64,000 nucleotides of DNA from Bifidobacterium gallicum DSM 20093 = LMG 11596 (GCF_000741205.1 NZ_JGYW01000001.1:1-64000), one strand, 5' to 3'. Positions 36,341 to 45,569 are shown, counted from the stretch's first letter. Notes: generated by a model from the letters alone, not told the origin. Numbers and translations: made by a program.

Positions 36341-37747
36341 TCACACTCCCTGTGCGTAGTCTTGCGGCATGTCTTGGAAGCGTGAGAACGCGCCTTGGAA
36401 TGCCAGGTTGAACGTGTCGGTCGGGCCGTTGCGGTGCTTGGCCATGATGATGTCGGCCTCGCCCGGACGGTCTTCCTTGTCGTAAAAATCGGGACGGTGC
36501 ACCAAAAACACGACGTCGGCGTCCTGTTCGATCGAACCTGATTCACGCAGGTCCGACAGCTGCGGTTTCTTGTCGTTGCGCATTTCGGGACCACGGTTGA
36601 GCTGGCTCAACGCCACCACAGGCACCTCAAGCTCCTTGGCCAGCAGCTTGAGCGCACGCGAAAACTCGGACACTTCCTGCTGGCGGCTCTCAATCTGCTT
36701 ACCCGAACTCATCAGCTGCAAATAATCGATGACGACAAGCTTCAAATCGTTCGTCTGCTTGAGCCGGCGGCACTTGGCGCGGATTTCCATCAGGCTCATG
36801 TTCGGCGAATCGTCAATGAACAACGGCGCGTTGTTCAACCGTGAATAGAACTGGTTGAGCGTGCCCCAACGCTCCACCGTCACGTCCTCGGGCCGTCGCA
36901 TCGCGGCCAACGGAATGTCGGTCTCGGCCGCGATGATACGCTGCGCAAGCTCGACCTTGCTCATCTCGAGACTGAACACGATCGTCGTCAACCCGTGATG
37001 CAACGACGCGGCACGCGCGAAATCAATGCCGAGCGTCGACTTGCCCATGGCCGGACGGCCCGCGACCACGACCATCTGGCCCGGTTGCAAGCCTTGCGTC
37101 ACATCGTCAATGTCACGGAACCCCGTCGGCACGCCCTTGGCGATATTGCCCTTCTGGATCTCGTCAATCTGCGTCAACGCCTCGTTGACCACGTCGCTGA
37201 TCGGCGCGTAATCCTGGCGCACACGGCCCGCGCCCATCTCGTAGACTTCGGACTGCGCGAGGTTGACCACATCCTCGGCCTGCGCGCCGTCGGCGCTGAA
37301 CCCCAACTGCACGATGCGCGTGCCCGACGCGATGACCTGACGCAAAATGGCCGCGTCATGCACGATTTTCGCGTAATACGTGGCATTGGCCGCAGTCGGC
37401 ACACTGGCCACGAGACTATGCAGATAATCCGACCCGCCCACCTTCTCAAGGTTGCCCTCATCGTTGAGCTTGTTGGCCACAAGCACCACGTCGGCCGGCT
37501 CCGACTTGGAAAACAGGTCAATGATCGCGTGATAGATCGTCTGATGCTGCGGCTGATAGAAATCAGTGGGCTCAATCATCTGCGAAACCTCACCGATCGC
37601 GTCCTTGCTCATCAACATGCCACCCAACACTGCCATCTCGGCGTTATCGTCATGCGGCGGCACACGGTCGAACAGCGCGACATTGTTGCGGTCGTCCTGT
37701 GAATGTGTGTAGCTCGATGAAGAAGATTGCGATTCTGCCATAGCCAT
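36341..37747 (-). CDS. dnaB: Replicative DNA helicase DnaB
   Basis: The hexameric 5'-3' helicase of the replication fork, 468 residues with no intein. The N-terminal domain opens with RVPPHDDNAEMAVLGGML. The RecA-like domain has Walker A GRPAMGKSTLG, Walker B LVVIDYLQLM and the VALSQLNRGPE motif; the C-terminus has SGSIEQDADVVFLVHR. Two ATGs, 37747 and 37741, are candidates. TATACT just upstream with no Shine-Dalgarno suggests a leaderless or nearly leaderless message. It heads dnaB-murT-gatD, and four DnaA boxes lie upstream. Confidence 0.96.
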   Translation of the reverse strand: MAMAESQSSSSSYTHSQDDRNNVALFDRVPPHDDNAEMAVLGGMLMSKDAIGEVSQMIEPTDFYQPQHQTIYHAIIDLFSKSEPADVVLVANKLNDEGNLEKVGGSDYLHSLVASVPTAANATYYAKIVHDAAILRQVIASGTRIVQLGFSADGAQAEDVVNLAQSEVYEMGAGRVRQDYAPISDVVNEALTQIDEIQKGNIAKGVPTGFRDIDDVTQGLQPGQMVVVAGRPAMGKSTLGIDFARAASLHHGLTTIVFSLEMSKVELAQRIIAAETDIPLAAMRRPEDVTVERWGTLNQFYSRLNNAPLFIDDSPNMSLMEIRAKCRRLKQTNDLKLVVIDYLQLMSSGKQIESRQQEVSEFSRALKLLAKELEVPVVALSQLNRGPEMRNDKKPQLSDLRESGSIEQDADVVFLVHRPDFYDKEDRPGEADIIMAKHRNGPTDTFNLAFQGAFSRFQDMPQDYAQGV

Positions 37748-37823
37748 GAGTATAAGCGTGGGGCTAAGCAGAGGCACCCCCACCACTGCGCCACATCACC
37801 CCGACACGCGCGGTGCACAACAG

Positions 37824-37927
37824 TGTGGATTACTTTTTGGCAAATTGTCCACTTATCCACATGATGGGGATAACCTTGTGGATAAGTGCACTTGTTATCC
37901 ACAACGGTGGAATAACTCTGTGGATAA
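37824..37927. promoter_or_regulatory. Cluster of DnaA boxes upstream of dnaB
   Basis: Perfect TTATCCACA boxes lie at 37853-37861 (+), 37877-37885 (-), 37895-37903 (+) and 37919-37927 (-). A one-mismatch box lies at 37824-37832 (-), with partial GGGGATAA matches nearby. Start-to-start spacing of 24, 18 and 24 bp with alternating orientation looks organised. The nearest gene start is dnaB, about 80 bp away. Confidence 0.82.
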
Positions 37928-38000
37928 CACGGGGATAACTACCCGGCGCACTCCACAATGTGCCCAACCGACTTGCACAACACGCACTGGTTGTGCTAAA

Positions 38001-38028
38001 GGGCGGCCAAAAACTGGCCGCCCCGCGT
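38001..38028 (-). terminator. Terminator downstream of glnD
   Basis: GGGCGGCCA (38001-38009) and TGGCCGCCC (38015-38023) form a 9-bp stem with a 5-nt loop, 34 bp after the glnD stop. TTTAG follows on the minus strand. Confidence 0.65.
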
Positions 38029-38056
38029 CCCAATCCCCATTACTTGCGCTGCCGCC

Positions 38057-39898
38057 TTACTTGCATTGCCGGCGCACGGCTCGCGCCATCGTCGTCACGA
38101 GTGAGGATTGCCAACTGCTCCAGCCTGTGCGCCCCGAAATCGTTTCGCCCGATGTGGCGCCCAACGAGTTCATGTCGGCGCGCGTCAGATCGAACAGCAT
38201 GTCGAGCAGCACGGCATCGTGCCGCACAGCCTCGGCCAAGGCGCCCGTAACGGCCTGATCCTGCGGGCTGGCCGAACTGGCCGCTTCCGAAAGCTTCAAA
38301 TGCAACTGCACGAGCAATGTGACCCAATCGGCGATCTGCGCGCCATATCCCAGACGTTCCACAATCACACGCGCATGACGCATGCCCTCGGCCGCATGGT
38401 CGTCAATGCCGGGTCGCTTGCCAATGTCGTGCAGAATGCCGGCCAACAGCAGCGCTGTGTAATGCGCATCGTCATACTCGCCGCCTGCGCCCAGTTCCAC
38501 GGGCCGCGTGCGCGTCAGACGTGACGTGACCTCGACCATATGCCGGTCAATCGTGTAGCGGTGCGCGGCCGAGGCCGACGGCCTGTTGCGGATCGCTTCC
38601 CATTCGGGCATCATGCGCGCAGGAATGCCTGCAAAATCAAGGCTTTCCCAGACAGGCAGCAGCCGGTCGCCCGATCCGAGCAGCTCAAGCAACAGCGCGC
38701 GCATCTCGTCGTTCCAATCGTGGTCGCGCATCGGCACTTGCGCGAGGTTGGCCAGCGTCGTGGGGTGGATCGCGCACGCATGCTGTGCCGCCTGCACGGC
38801 CGCGCGCAACGCGAGCGCGGAATCAGCCGTCACGTCCGTGTCGGGTGCGAGCACAATCTCGCCCTCGTGCAACGCAAGTCCTGGAGCCACCGTCTCGAAC
38901 TTCGGCGCTTCACGCTTGCCTTGCGCGCGCGGATGGCGGATCTGGAAGAACGAGAACCGCGGCTTGCCTTGTGGCAGCGTGCGTTGCGCCCTCGAAGCCG
39001 TCGAGTCGAGTGAGAACGCGATTGTGCGGCCCAGACGCGCGAGCATCGTTTGCAGATCGTCAATCGAGCGCGCCGCCCGCTCGTCTTGCGGCAACGTGGG
39101 GTCGGCAAGGCCGAGCATGGCCGCGACGGGCGCCTGGTATGCCGACAACAGCAGGTTCGTATCTTTGCGCGCGGCCAGGTGGATCGCGTCACGCGCGTCC
39201 AGCAAGCGTTCGAACGCCACATCGTAACGTCCGTGCGGCCGGTCCGCGAGCCATGAGGCCGCGATCGCCTCGAGCAGCACGGCGTCACGCAATCCGCCGC
39301 GCGCTTCCTTGACGTCGGGCTGGTTCACGTAAGGCAGCCGGCCGAAGCGGTCCAGTCGCGTTTTCGCCGACTCGAGCAGCTCGGGCAACCGTTGGCGCGC
39401 GGCCTTGCGCCAGCGTTCGAGAATTGTTAACGCTGTTTGATTAATGATTTCCGCATCCCCTGCCAGTGGCTTAACATCCAACCATCCCATCGCCGCAGGT
39501 AAATCGTGGTCGGTCACAGCCTGGCATTGCGCACGCGTGCGCACCGAATGGTCGAGGTCCAAGCCCGCATCCCAAATCGGGTACCAGATCGCATTGGCCA
39601 ACATGTTGAGCTGGTCGGCAGACAGCGCATGCGGATCGTGGATGATCACAAGGTCAAGGTCCGAGTAGGGGCCAATCTGGCCGCGCGCAAGCGAGCCAAC
39701 TGCGGCCAAACCGATGCCTTGGGTTGGCACGTCGAAGTCCAAGCCGTCCACAGCTTCCTGCCACAAGTTGCGCAATGCGCACTCCACAGCTTCGGTACGC
39801 GCCGCACGCTTGGCTGCACCGTTGCGGTACACGCCGTCGTCATCAAGGCGGCTGATCGTTAGCAGTTGGTCTTTGAGGCCATCAAGGCTCGAGGTCAT
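38057..39898 (-). CDS. glnD: PII nucleotidyltransferase GlnD, lacking C-terminal ACT domains
   Basis: GlnD modifies and de-modifies PII (GlnB) according to glutamine level. The 613-residue protein has the nucleotidyltransferase motif GSLARGQIGPYSDLDLVII and the conserved QPDVKEARGGLRDAVLLEA. The HD phosphohydrolase motif is LLLAGILHDIGKRPGIDDH. It ends shortly after the HD domain, whereas well-studied GlnD proteins continue with two glutamine-sensing ACT domains. The stop is followed by a terminator, so this is not an obvious frameshift. The ATG follows AAAGGATTGCC. In actinobacteria this enzyme usually adenylylates PII. Confidence 0.92.
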   Translation of the reverse strand: MTSSLDGLKDQLLTISRLDDDGVYRNGAAKRAARTEAVECALRNLWQEAVDGLDFDVPTQGIGLAAVGSLARGQIGPYSDLDLVIIHDPHALSADQLNMLANAIWYPIWDAGLDLDHSVRTRAQCQAVTDHDLPAAMGWLDVKPLAGDAEIINQTALTILERWRKAARQRLPELLESAKTRLDRFGRLPYVNQPDVKEARGGLRDAVLLEAIAASWLADRPHGRYDVAFERLLDARDAIHLAARKDTNLLLSAYQAPVAAMLGLADPTLPQDERAARSIDDLQTMLARLGRTIAFSLDSTASRAQRTLPQGKPRFSFFQIRHPRAQGKREAPKFETVAPGLALHEGEIVLAPDTDVTADSALALRAAVQAAQHACAIHPTTLANLAQVPMRDHDWNDEMRALLLELLGSGDRLLPVWESLDFAGIPARMMPEWEAIRNRPSASAAHRYTIDRHMVEVTSRLTRTRPVELGAGGEYDDAHYTALLLAGILHDIGKRPGIDDHAAEGMRHARVIVERLGYGAQIADWVTLLVQLHLKLSEAASSASPQDQAVTGALAEAVRHDAVLLDMLFDLTRADMNSLGATSGETISGRTGWSSWQSSLVTTMARAVRRQCK

Positions 39899-40023
39899 GG
39901 CAATCCTTTGTGCAAACAGGTGGGTAGTGGGGCGGCGAGTGGGGACTGACAGCGGCTATGTGGCGTTGGCGGAAATCAAGAAAAACAGCGCCCAATAAGC
40001 CGTCGAACAGTGCGATAGGTATG

Positions 40024-40053
40024 AAAAACCCCGCGTCCGGACTGGATGCGGGG
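40024..40053 (-). terminator. Terminator between glnB and glnD
   Basis: CCCCGCGTCC (40029-40038) pairs with GGATGCGGGG (40044-40053) with one wobble. On the minus strand five T follow directly, 11 bp after the glnB stop codon. Confidence 0.78.
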
Positions 40054-40063
40054 CGGGACAGGA

Positions 40064-40405
<342 letters not shown>

Positions 40406-41701
40406 TTACTTCGCCTCCCTGATGACGGAGCTGGCGGTGCCAGCGAAATCGTATGCACGTTCGCCCTGGTCGGCCAAATCGATGCCGGCGACTTCCTGGG
40501 CTGGCGTGACGCGCCAACCCACAGTCTTCTCGAGCGCGAACGCGATGATCGTGGTGATGACGGCGGAGAATGCGATAGCCACCAGCGCGATCACAATCTG
40601 TACGACGAGTTGTCGCCAATCGCCGCCGCAGAACAGGCCCGTGTCTTCCATGAAGAAGCCGAGCGCGACGGTACCAATCAGACCGCCGACACCATGCACG
40701 CCGACGACGTCAAGCGAGTCGTCATAGCCGAGCTTGTACTTGAGGCTGCAGGCGAAGCAGGTGACAATACCGGCGATCAGGCCGAGCACGATGGACCAGA
40801 TCGGCGACACGACATCGGCGGCCGGCGTGATCGCGACGAGACCGGCAACGATGCCCGAAGCGGCGCCGATGGCCGTGTAGTGGCCCGTACGGATCTTCTC
40901 GGTGAAGCCCCAGCCGAGCATTGCTGCGGCAGCGGCGAGCGACGTGGACACCCAGGCGTAGCCGGCCGTACCGTTGGCGGCAAAAGCCGAACCGGCGTTG
41001 AAGCCGAACCAGCCGAACCACAGCAGGAATGCGCCGAGCATGACGAACGGCACGTTGTGCGGACGCATCGGTTCCACACCGAAGCCCTTACGCTTGCCAA
41101 TGATCAACACGATGACCAGGGCAGCGACTGCGGCGTTGATGTGGACGACGGTGCCTCCAGCGAAGTCGTGGGCATGGGCGCCGATGGCCTGCGAAATCGG
41201 GCCGTCAGCGGACAGCAGGCCGCCGTTCCATACCATGTGGGCCATTGGGGCGTAGTCGAACGTGACCCACAAGGCCACAAAGATCATCCACGTGCTGTAC
41301 TTGACACGTTCGGCGATGGCGCCACAAATCAGAGCGACCGTGATCATCGCGAACGCGGCCTGGAACGCCACATCAACGCTGGCCGGGTAATCGTTGGCGT
41401 TGAGCGTGGCCGATGTGAACACACCATCTTGGGCGACCATCGTGTCCTTGAGCAGGAAGCCCGTGGCGGGGTCACCGAACACGCCGCCGACCGAATTGCC
41501 GGCGTAAGCGATGGACCAGCCCCACAGGCCCCAGATAATCATCGTCACTGACAGGGCCGCAGCCTCCATCATCAGCATGTTCAGCACAGCCTTGGCGCGC
41601 ACCATGCCGCCATAGAACAGTGCCACGCCCGGTGTCATGAGGAACACAAGCGCCGCGGACGTCAGGATCCACGCGGTATTGCCGGAATTGAGCACTCCCA
41701 T
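40406..41701 (-). CDS. amtB: Ammonium transporter
   Basis: A trimeric Amt/Rh-family channel of 431 residues with about eleven membrane helices. It starts NTAWILTSAALVFLMTPGVALFYGGMV and carries the family signature DFAGGTVVHINAAVAALV and LLWFGWFGFNAGSA. It ends in a cytoplasmic tail where PII docks. The ATG follows AGGAGGAGGTAACCGC. First gene of amtB-glnB-(glnD). Its upstream region contains a hairpin and a GlnR-like sequence. Confidence 0.97.
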   Translation of the reverse strand: MGVLNSGNTAWILTSAALVFLMTPGVALFYGGMVRAKAVLNMLMMEAAALSVTMIIWGLWGWSIAYAGNSVGGVFGDPATGFLLKDTMVAQDGVFTSATLNANDYPASVDVAFQAAFAMITVALICGAIAERVKYSTWMIFVALWVTFDYAPMAHMVWNGGLLSADGPISQAIGAHAHDFAGGTVVHINAAVAALVIVLIIGKRKGFGVEPMRPHNVPFVMLGAFLLWFGWFGFNAGSAFAANGTAGYAWVSTSLAAAAAMLGWGFTEKIRTGHYTAIGAASGIVAGLVAITPAADVVSPIWSIVLGLIAGIVTCFACSLKYKLGYDDSLDVVGVHGVGGLIGTVALGFFMEDTGLFCGGDWRQLVVQIVIALVAIAFSAVITTIIAFALEKTVGWRVTPAQEVAGIDLADQGERAYDFAGTASSVIREAK

Positions 41702-41740
41702 GCGGTTACCTCCTCCTATGTCTTCTTAGATGCTGTTCGC

Positions 41741-41766
41741 GTCGTTCCTTGACTGAACGGAACGAC
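41741..41766. promoter_or_regulatory. Inverted repeat in the amtB leader
   Basis: GTCGTTCC (41741-41748) and GGAACGAC (41759-41766) are inverted around 10 nt, about 40 bp upstream of the amtB start. It could be an operator or a leader hairpin. Confidence 0.4.
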
Positions 41767-41863
41767 GATGCAGATTTGTCTCTCCATGTACATGCGGCGC
41801 TGCAGCAGGCAGGCCATCACGGGTCCTATGCAACGGCGCGCTCATGTTGCCAATGTTTCGTGC

Positions 41864-41879
41864 GTTACAGGCATGTAAA
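41864..41879. promoter_or_regulatory. GlnR-like box upstream of amtB
   Basis: GTTAC-6 bp-GTAAA (plus strand; TTTAC-6 bp-GTAAC on the minus strand) resembles the actinobacterial GlnR half-site pair GTnAC-n6-GnAAC. A GTTTC lies 4 bp to its left. It is about 160 bp upstream of amtB. Confidence 0.35.
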
Positions 41880-41881
41880 TG

Positions 41882-41923
41882 CCCCCGTCAGAAAATCTTG
41901 ATTTTTCAAGGTTTCTGCGGGGG
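41882..41923 (-). terminator. Hairpin downstream of ftsY
   Basis: CCCCCG, CAGAAA and CTTG blocks (41882-41900) pair with CAAG, TTTCTG and CGGGGG (41907-41923), with small bulges. It lies about 45 bp past the ftsY stop. The T-content after it is low. Confidence 0.6.
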
Positions 41924-41967
41924 TACGCCCGAGCGTTCCATAATGTGGACCCGCAGGTTCAGTGTTT

Positions 41968-43287
41968 TTAGTCGAGAATGCCGTCCACGAACGACTCGGG
42001 ATCGAACGGTGCAAGGTCATCAGGGCCTTCACCTACGCCAACGAGCTTGACCGGCACGCCAAGCTCCTTTTGCACGGCAATGACAATGCCACCCTTGGCC
42101 GAGCCGTCGAGCTTGGTCAGCACGACGCCCGTAATGCCGATGGCCTGAGCGAACACCTTGGCCTGAGCCATGCCGTTCTGACCCGTCGTGGCATCAAGCA
42201 CAAGCAGCACTTCGTCCACGGGCAGGTTCTTCTCGGTCACGCGGCGGATTTTGCCGAGCTCATCCATCAGGTTGGCCTTGTTTTGTAAACGGCCGGCCGT
42301 GTCGATGATCAGTACATCAGTGTCAAGTTCCTTGGCTTTGGCCGACGCTTCAAACGCCACAGAAGCCGGGTCGGCGCCATCGCGTTCCGAACGCACAATC
42401 GGCACACCGACCTTCGCGCCCCACGTCTCGAGCTGGTCAGCGGCAGCGGCGCGGAACGTGTCGGCCGCACCAAGCAGCACCTGCTTGTCTTGGCTGACAA
42501 ACAGTCGAGCCAGTTTGCCGGCCGTCGTGGTTTTGCCCGTGCCATTGACACCAACCATGATGATGACGCTGGGCTTGTCGGCATCAGGCTTGTCGGCATT
42601 CAGACGCCGGTCCACGTCAGTACCCACGAGTTCAAGCAATTGCGAGCGCAGCGCATTGCGCACTTCGGACGCATCGGCCGTGCCCGTCACGCGCGCGTCA
42701 CGGCGCAGTTCCTCCACGAGATGTTCGGAAGCTTCGGCGCCCACATCGGCCATGAGCAATGTGTCTTCCACATCTTCCCAGTCGGCTTCGGTCAAATGGT
42801 CTTTGGCCAAAATGTTGAACAACGCTTTGCCGAACGGGTTCGCCGATTTCGACAGGCGTTCGCGCAGCCGCTCAAGACGGCTCTTGCGACCTGCTGGCTT
42901 TTCAATGTGTTGTTCAACCGGCACCGGCACTTCCACGTCGAGGTCGAGGTCGGTGACGAGCATTTCGGATTCCGGCAGACCCTCGGACGTTTCGGCTGTT
43001 TCGCGCTGCGCTTCTTCATCGGCGCGCTGCATCGGCGTCAGCGGTGGCGCATTGGCCTGCGCTGTGGATTCCTGACTGGATTCGTTGGGCTGCTGCGTGG
43101 CGGTTTGGGCGGCTTTGGCTTCGGCAGCGCGTTCAGCCGCGAGACGCGCGTCAGCTTTGGCTTTGGCGGCTTCCTCATTGCGCCGCAGATTGCGTTTGCG
43201 TGAGCGGTCGAGCCAGATCCCTCCGACAATGAACAGGGCGGCGACCACAACCACCGCAACAATGGCGATAATCGTATTCGTATCCAT
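41968..43287 (-). CDS. ftsY: Signal recognition particle receptor FtsY
   Basis: The membrane SRP receptor, 439 residues. An N-terminal membrane helix (IIAIVAVVVVAALFIVGGIWL) is unusual compared with the peripheral E. coli protein but common in actinobacteria. A charged Ala/Glu/Gln-rich A domain follows, then the NG GTPase domain with GVNGTGKTTTAGKLA, the DTFRAAAADQLETW insertion box, DTAGRLQNKANLMDEL and TKLDGSAKGG. It partners with Ffh and the ffs RNA near 0.5 kb. It is divergent from the TetR gene with 60 bp between them. Confidence 0.97.
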   Translation of the reverse strand: MDTNTIIAIVAVVVVAALFIVGGIWLDRSRKRNLRRNEEAAKAKADARLAAERAAEAKAAQTATQQPNESSQESTAQANAPPLTPMQRADEEAQRETAETSEGLPESEMLVTDLDLDVEVPVPVEQHIEKPAGRKSRLERLRERLSKSANPFGKALFNILAKDHLTEADWEDVEDTLLMADVGAEASEHLVEELRRDARVTGTADASEVRNALRSQLLELVGTDVDRRLNADKPDADKPSVIIMVGVNGTGKTTTAGKLARLFVSQDKQVLLGAADTFRAAAADQLETWGAKVGVPIVRSERDGADPASVAFEASAKAKELDTDVLIIDTAGRLQNKANLMDELGKIRRVTEKNLPVDEVLLVLDATTGQNGMAQAKVFAQAIGITGVVLTKLDGSAKGGIVIAVQKELGVPVKLVGVGEGPDDLAPFDPESFVDGILD

Positions 43288-43347
43288 GCCTCAAGGCTAG
43301 AAGCCGAGCGTGACACCCAGTTGGCGGGTGGTGGGACACTGGAACAC

Positions 43348-44319
43348 ATGGCCAATGCTTCGAGAATGTCGTCATACCAACGTCGTGAACAGCTGATTCG
43401 CGTGGGACGTTCACTGTTCGCATCCAAAGGGTTCGAATCGGTCAGTGTGGAAGAAATCGCCGCGCATGCCAAAGTCAGCAAACCGATTGTCTATGAGCAT
43501 TTCGGCGGCAAGGAAGGCTTGTATGCCGTGATTGTGGACCGCGAGATGCGTTCGCTGACCGAAACGCTGTTCGACGCGCTGTCGGAAAACGGTGACGCGC
43601 ATCCACGCCAGATTGTGGAGCATACGACGCTGGCGCTGTTCACTTATATTGAGGAGCATTCCGAAGGGTTCCAGGTGCTTGTGCGCGATTCGCCGTCCAC
43701 CGCCGACTCGCAAAGCTCGTTCTATTCATTGTGGGGCGACGTGTGTTTGCGCGTTGAGGAAGTGCTTGAGCAATGGTTCAAACGCCAGCATCTGCCCACA
43801 AAATATGTGGGCCATTATGCGCAGATGCTCGTGGGCATGACCGTGTTCACGGGCCAGTATTGGGCCAATCAGCGCAGCACGCTGAGCCGTGAGGAGTTGG
43901 CCGCGTTGACCGTGAATCTGGCTTGGCATGGACTGTCACGCTTGGAGCCCAAGCCGTCTCTGATATTCGATGAGGACGATGACATGGCCCTGGAGGTTGG
44001 CGGAAATACCAATCAAGAAGACGACGGACTTGAGGAAATCGTGTCGGCCGTGCCCTCCACAGCCCGTAGCGGCAAAGTTGATGCGCGCGAACGCAAGCGC
44101 ATGCTCAAGGAAGCTGAAAAGGCCCAGAAAGAAGCCAAACGGGCGCAGCTGGCGGCTGAGCGCGCGCAACAGCGGGCGATGCTGGCCAGCGCCAAAGCCA
44201 AGGAAATCAGCGAACAACTTGAGGCGACGACCGCGCCAACCGAGGAATACAAGCCAACACCCGACGTGCCGGAATCCGAACGTTGCGCTGGCGACGATGC
44301 CGAACCCGCAGCGCACTGA
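43348..44319 (+). CDS. TetR-family regulator with charged C-terminal extension
   Basis: A one-domain DNA-binding regulator of 323 residues. The N-terminal helix-turn-helix is GRSLFASKGFESVSVEEIAA plus HAKVSKPIVYEHFGGKEGLY. A ligand-binding helical domain follows to about residue 200. The last 120 residues are atypical: an acidic linker, then a Lys/Ala/Glu/Arg/Gln-rich segment (about 230-285) likely to form a coiled coil, then a Pro/Glu tail. The ATG at 43348 is preferred over an upstream TTG. Target genes are unknown; it is divergent from ftsY and upstream of the GT2 gene. Confidence 0.9.
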   Translation: MANASRMSSYQRREQLIRVGRSLFASKGFESVSVEEIAAHAKVSKPIVYEHFGGKEGLYAVIVDREMRSLTETLFDALSENGDAHPRQIVEHTTLALFTYIEEHSEGFQVLVRDSPSTADSQSSFYSLWGDVCLRVEEVLEQWFKRQHLPTKYVGHYAQMLVGMTVFTGQYWANQRSTLSREELAALTVNLAWHGLSRLEPKPSLIFDEDDDMALEVGGNTNQEDDGLEEIVSAVPSTARSGKVDARERKRMLKEAEKAQKEAKRAQLAAERAQQRAMLASAKAKEISEQLEATTAPTEEYKPTPDVPESERCAGDDAEPAAH

Positions 44320-44362
44320 ACTTGACGACAATGGCTGATAACAGCTCATGACGGACTGTACC

Positions 44363-44391
44363 TGACCAATTTGCGGGCGCTGCGGTAGACT
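44363..44391 (+). promoter_or_regulatory. Possible promoter of the GT2 gene
   Basis: TGACCA (44363-44368) and TAGACT (44386-44391) are 17 bp apart, about 140 bp upstream of the glycosyltransferase start codon. The match is modest. Confidence 0.35.
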
Positions 44392-44531
44392 GGCTGACGC
44401 TGGCGACACCGGCTGGCCGCGTCTTGCAGACGCTGGTTTTGCAAGTGCGGTTCGGGCGGGGCCAGACCACAGTTTGCACGGACACTGCTCAACCATGCCA
44501 CCATGGACGCAGCTGAACTTAGGAGAATCCC

Positions 44532-45569
44532 ATGAGCGCGGAACACGACAAGACACTGACGTTCGTCGTACCGGCATACAACATGGAGGAGTATCTGCCG
44601 CGCTGTGTCGATACGCTCGTGTCCGCACGCAAGACGGACGATATTGAAGTGCTGATTGTGGATGACGGGTCGAGCGACGGCACGCTCGCGTGCGCACAAC
44701 GCTATGAACAGCGGTATCCGGGCGTCGTCAAGGCCGTGCACCAAGAGAACAAAGGGCACGGCGGCGCGGTGAACACGGGCGTGGAACTTGCGCAAGGCAT
44801 GTATGTGAAAGTTGTGGACGCCGATGATTGGGTCGGCACGGACGCGCTCGAACAAGTGCTTGACGTGCTGCGCGCCCAGAACGGCAGCGACGATCCGCTC
44901 GACATGGTCGTGACTGATTATGTGTACGACAAAGTGGGCAAAAAACACAAGCATGTCGTCGATTTCCGGAACGTGATGCCAGCGAACCGGCGTATCGACT
45001 GGGATGACCTGGGGTCATTTGGCATTGCGCAATATCTGATCATGCATGCGATCACGTTCCGCACGCAGGTCGTGCGCGAATCGGCGATGAAATTGCCTGA
45101 GCATACGTTCTATGTGGACTTCATTTACTCGTATGCGCCGTTCCCGTGGGTGCATTCGATGATGTATCTGCCGGTGCCGTTCTACCACTATTTCATTGGC
45201 CGCGAAGGGCAGAGCGTGCAGACCGACGTGATGATCCGCCGCGTCAACCAGCTGTTGCTCGTCAACAAATGTATGCTGGCCGCCACGCCTGAACGTGATG
45301 AAGTCAGCGAAGGCCTGTACCGCTACATGATTCACTTCCTGGCCATTGAACCGTCGATTACGTCAACATTCCTCGTGTTGTCGCGCAACCAAGACAACTA
45401 TCGCGTCAAGAAGCAGCTGTGGCGCGACATCAACAGCTATTCGCCGCGCATTGGCCATGATGTGCATCACCAGCTCGTGTCGCGCGCGCTCAATCTGCCG
45501 GGCCCTGGCGGCCGGTTTGCGATTCGTGTGGGATACCGCATCGCGAACGGGATTCTTGGGTTCAACTGA
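44532..45569 (+). CDS. Family 2 glycosyltransferase
   Basis: An inverting GT-A glycosyltransferase of 345 residues. It has FVVPAYNMEEYLPRCVDTL, VLIVDDGSSDGT (nucleotide-sugar binding), NKGHGGAVNTG and VVDADDW (the metal-binding DxD equivalent). No membrane helix is obvious, so it probably acts at the cytoplasmic face on a polysaccharide or lipid acceptor; donor and acceptor cannot be read. The ATG follows TTAGGAGAATCCC. No other glycan genes are adjacent. An 18-bp tandem repeat runs through its stop codon. Confidence 0.92.
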   Translation: MSAEHDKTLTFVVPAYNMEEYLPRCVDTLVSARKTDDIEVLIVDDGSSDGTLACAQRYEQRYPGVVKAVHQENKGHGGAVNTGVELAQGMYVKVVDADDWVGTDALEQVLDVLRAQNGSDDPLDMVVTDYVYDKVGKKHKHVVDFRNVMPANRRIDWDDLGSFGIAQYLIMHAITFRTQVVRESAMKLPEHTFYVDFIYSYAPFPWVHSMMYLPVPFYHYFIGREGQSVQTDVMIRRVNQLLLVNKCMLAATPERDEVSEGLYRYMIHFLAIEPSITSTFLVLSRNQDNYRVKKQLWRDINSYSPRIGHDVHHQLVSRALNLPGPGGRFAIRVGYRIANGILGFN

